Assembly (NCBI GenBank): GCA_947176685.1
Contig: CAMWRL010000024.1
Location: forward strand, 1 to 14,742
From: an uncultured Ruminococcus sp.
GTDB lineage: Bacteria > Bacillota > Clostridia > Oscillospirales > Ruminococcaceae
DNA length: 14,742 bases
Reading direction: 5' to 3'
The notes under the pieces were generated by a model that was not told where the DNA came from, ran no database searches, and saw only the letters and a list, made by a program, of their open reading frames with translations. Below are positions 13,969 through 14,742 of this stretch, in pieces (within the stretch, counting starts at the first letter, position 1; every line of letters begins with the position of its first letter). The translations under genes were made by a program, and so were the position numbers.

Positions 13969-14550
13969 TCAGTCAACAGTAACGATAGTTCCCATAAGCT
14001 GACGACCTGCTCCAACGGCATTGGATTCGTCAGTATCAATATGCATTGCACGGGCGTACTTGTCAGACACACGGCACACAACGTCACCAAGAATTGCGCT
14101 TCTTTCAGGAGTTTCGAGCTTAACCCATACAACCTGCTTGTCAGTAACGCCGAGTTCTTCAGCATCTGCCGGAGTAAGATGGATATGTCTTTTTGCAACG
14201 ATAACGCCTTCGGAAATTTCGACTTCACCGGCAGGACCAATGAGTTTGCAGGCACCTGAACCGGCAATATCTCCGGACTCCTTTACTGGTGCGGCGATTC
14301 CGATTGAACGTGCGTCAGTAGCGGAAAGTTCAACCTGAGTTTCTGGACGTACAGGACCTAAAATAGATACACCGGCGAGTTCCTTTTTAGGTCCGACAAC
14401 GGTTACTCTTTCTTCACAAGCGAACTGTCCCGGCTGGGAGAGGTCTTTTTTCTTGGTGAGTTCGTAACCTTTACCGAAAAGGATTTCAAGGTGTTCCTGA
14501 GTTACGTGTACGTGTCTTGCAGAAGTTTCAACAATAAAATCTTTGGACAT
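13969..14550 (-). CDS. pduL: Phosphate propanoyltransferase / phosphotransacylase PduL
   Basis: PduL exchanges CoA for phosphate on acetyl- or propionyl-CoA, giving the acyl-phosphate used by a kinase to make ATP. The start is the minus-strand ATG at 14550-14548 with GGAGGT just upstream; a longer frame to 14634 would cross the promoter. The product is 193 residues. Two zinc-site motifs typical of PduL are present: ARHVHVT (11-17, H13 and H15) and AKRHIHLT (119-126, H122 and H124), plus MHIDTDESNAVGAGR (169-183, H170). The protein begins directly with the catalytic domain and has no N-terminal encapsulation peptide, and no shell-protein genes are nearby. This suggests a cytosolic housekeeping phosphotransacylase replacing Pta rather than a microcompartment enzyme. 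It is convergent with the EAL gene and transcribed alone. Confidence 0.94.
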   Translation of the reverse strand: MSKDFIVETSARHVHVTQEHLEILFGKGYELTKKKDLSQPGQFACEERVTVVGPKKELAGVSILGPVRPETQVELSATDARSIGIAAPVKESGDIAGSGACKLIGPAGEVEISEGVIVAKRHIHLTPADAEELGVTDKQVVWVKLETPERSAILGDVVCRVSDKYARAMHIDTDESNAVGAGRQLMGTIVTVD

Positions 14551-14576
14551 TTTGAGAGTACCTCCGTATAAAATTT

Positions 14577-14594
14577 TTCCGGAACGTGCCGGAA
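14577..14594 (-). other. Small hairpin in the pduL leader
   Basis: TTCCGG and CCGGAA, separated by 6 bases, can pair on the minus strand between the promoter and the ribosome site. It is a 6-bp stem too short to assign a role; no known riboswitch is recognised in this leader. Confidence 0.35.
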
Positions 14595-14605
14595 TCTTCA
14601 AATAT

Positions 14606-14634
14606 ATTTTACACCATTCCGGACAAAACGTCAA
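14606..14634 (-). promoter_or_regulatory. Promoter for pduL
   Basis: On the minus strand TTGACG (14634-14629), 17-bp spacer containing TCCGGAA, TAAAAT (14611-14606). The transcript would have a leader of roughly 50 bases before the pduL ATG. Confidence 0.8.
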
Positions 14635-14689
14635 GAGTTATGGAAAATTTTGGGAAGAAATATGTTATCACTTGCAAACAATATAAAAT

Positions 14690-14696
14690 AAAAAAA
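14690..14696 (-). terminator. T-run after tRNA-Arg
   Basis: Seven T on the minus strand start two bases after the tRNA discriminator base and are followed by ATTTTAT. No separate hairpin is present, so the tRNA itself or processing would supply structure. Confidence 0.4.
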
Positions 14697-14697
14697 G

Positions 14698-14742
14698 CGT
14701 CCCGAAGAGGAGTCGAACCTCCGACCTACTGCTTAGGAGGCA
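14698..14742 (-). tRNA. tRNA-Arg (anticodon CCU), 5' part outside window
   Basis: Read on the minus strand, the visible 3' part gives an anticodon loop CTCCTAA (14739-14733) with anticodon CCT at 14737-14735, reading AGG (Arg). The stem TGC/GCA is intact as far as visible. The T arm is GGAGG-TTCGACT-CCTCT (one G-T pair), with the invariant TTC and A. The 3' acceptor strand is TCGGGAC followed by discriminator G, usual for Arg tRNAs of Firmicutes. CCA is not encoded (CTTT follows). The D arm and 5' acceptor lie beyond the window. Confidence 0.9.

Noticed and set aside
14551..14697. Extra gene between pduL and the tRNA
   Set aside because: Only the upstream extension of the pduL frame is open here, and it crosses the pduL promoter and ribosome site; the remainder is A/T-rich with no frame.
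14698..14742. Integrated element attachment site at the tRNA-Arg gene
   Set aside because: tRNA-Arg genes are common integration sites, but no integrase gene or repeated tRNA 3' end is seen in the window.

Overview
The window reads as a stretch of chromosome from a low-to-mid-GC Gram-positive Clostridia bacterium, most like a Ruminococcus-type member of the Oscillospiraceae. This is inferred by eye from the protein sequences, the strong GGAGG ribosome binding sites, the TTGACA / TATAAT promoters with 17-bp spacers, and the gene set (BofA-like protein, PduL used without microcompartment genes). No G+C value or database search was computed. I see no phage, transposon, CRISPR or integration signature, and all genes look intact apart from the two cut by the window edges.

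Layout. Positions 1-1107 hold a run of four small plus-strand genes: the end of a helical protein, a 120-aa helical protein, a 64-aa hydrophobic-tailed protein and a BofA-family membrane protein. Next are a pyrimidine-nucleoside phosphorylase (1185-2447) and a double zinc-ribbon protein (2521-3033) with its own promoter and a terminator. A second run (3167-6998) holds an AMP-forming acyl-CoA synthetase, an internally duplicated YwqK/MORN-type repeat protein, endonuclease V and, after a small hairpin, a hotdog-fold acyl-CoA thioesterase.

The most notable unit is 7109-10211. A DtxR/MntR-type metal regulator overlaps a gene I recognise as MurL (UDP-MurNAc-L-Ala-L-Glu epimerase), which overlaps a MurD-type ligase best read as MurD2. 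Together MurD2 (adds L-Glu) and MurL (epimerises it to D-Glu) form the alternative route to the D-glutamate of peptidoglycan, first described in Xanthomonas. Here they are coupled to a metalloregulator.

Downstream lie a membrane-anchored Asn/Tyr-rich protein, a cytosolic cyclophilin-type prolyl isomerase, endonuclease IV, and an EAL phosphodiesterase with two C-terminal PAS-like regions. A bidirectional terminator then separates these from the minus-strand pduL (phosphotransacylase) and a minus-strand tRNA-Arg(CCU) cut by the window end.

Regulatory architecture is unusually readable. Seven promoters all have exactly 17-bp spacers, five have an extended -10 TG, and four carry CCGGA in the spacer. 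Four intergenic terminator-like hairpins share a CCGG-centred stem. The longest stretches without a gene are about 190 bp (12108-12298) and about 150 bp (14551-14697), both accounted for by promoter and hairpin elements.
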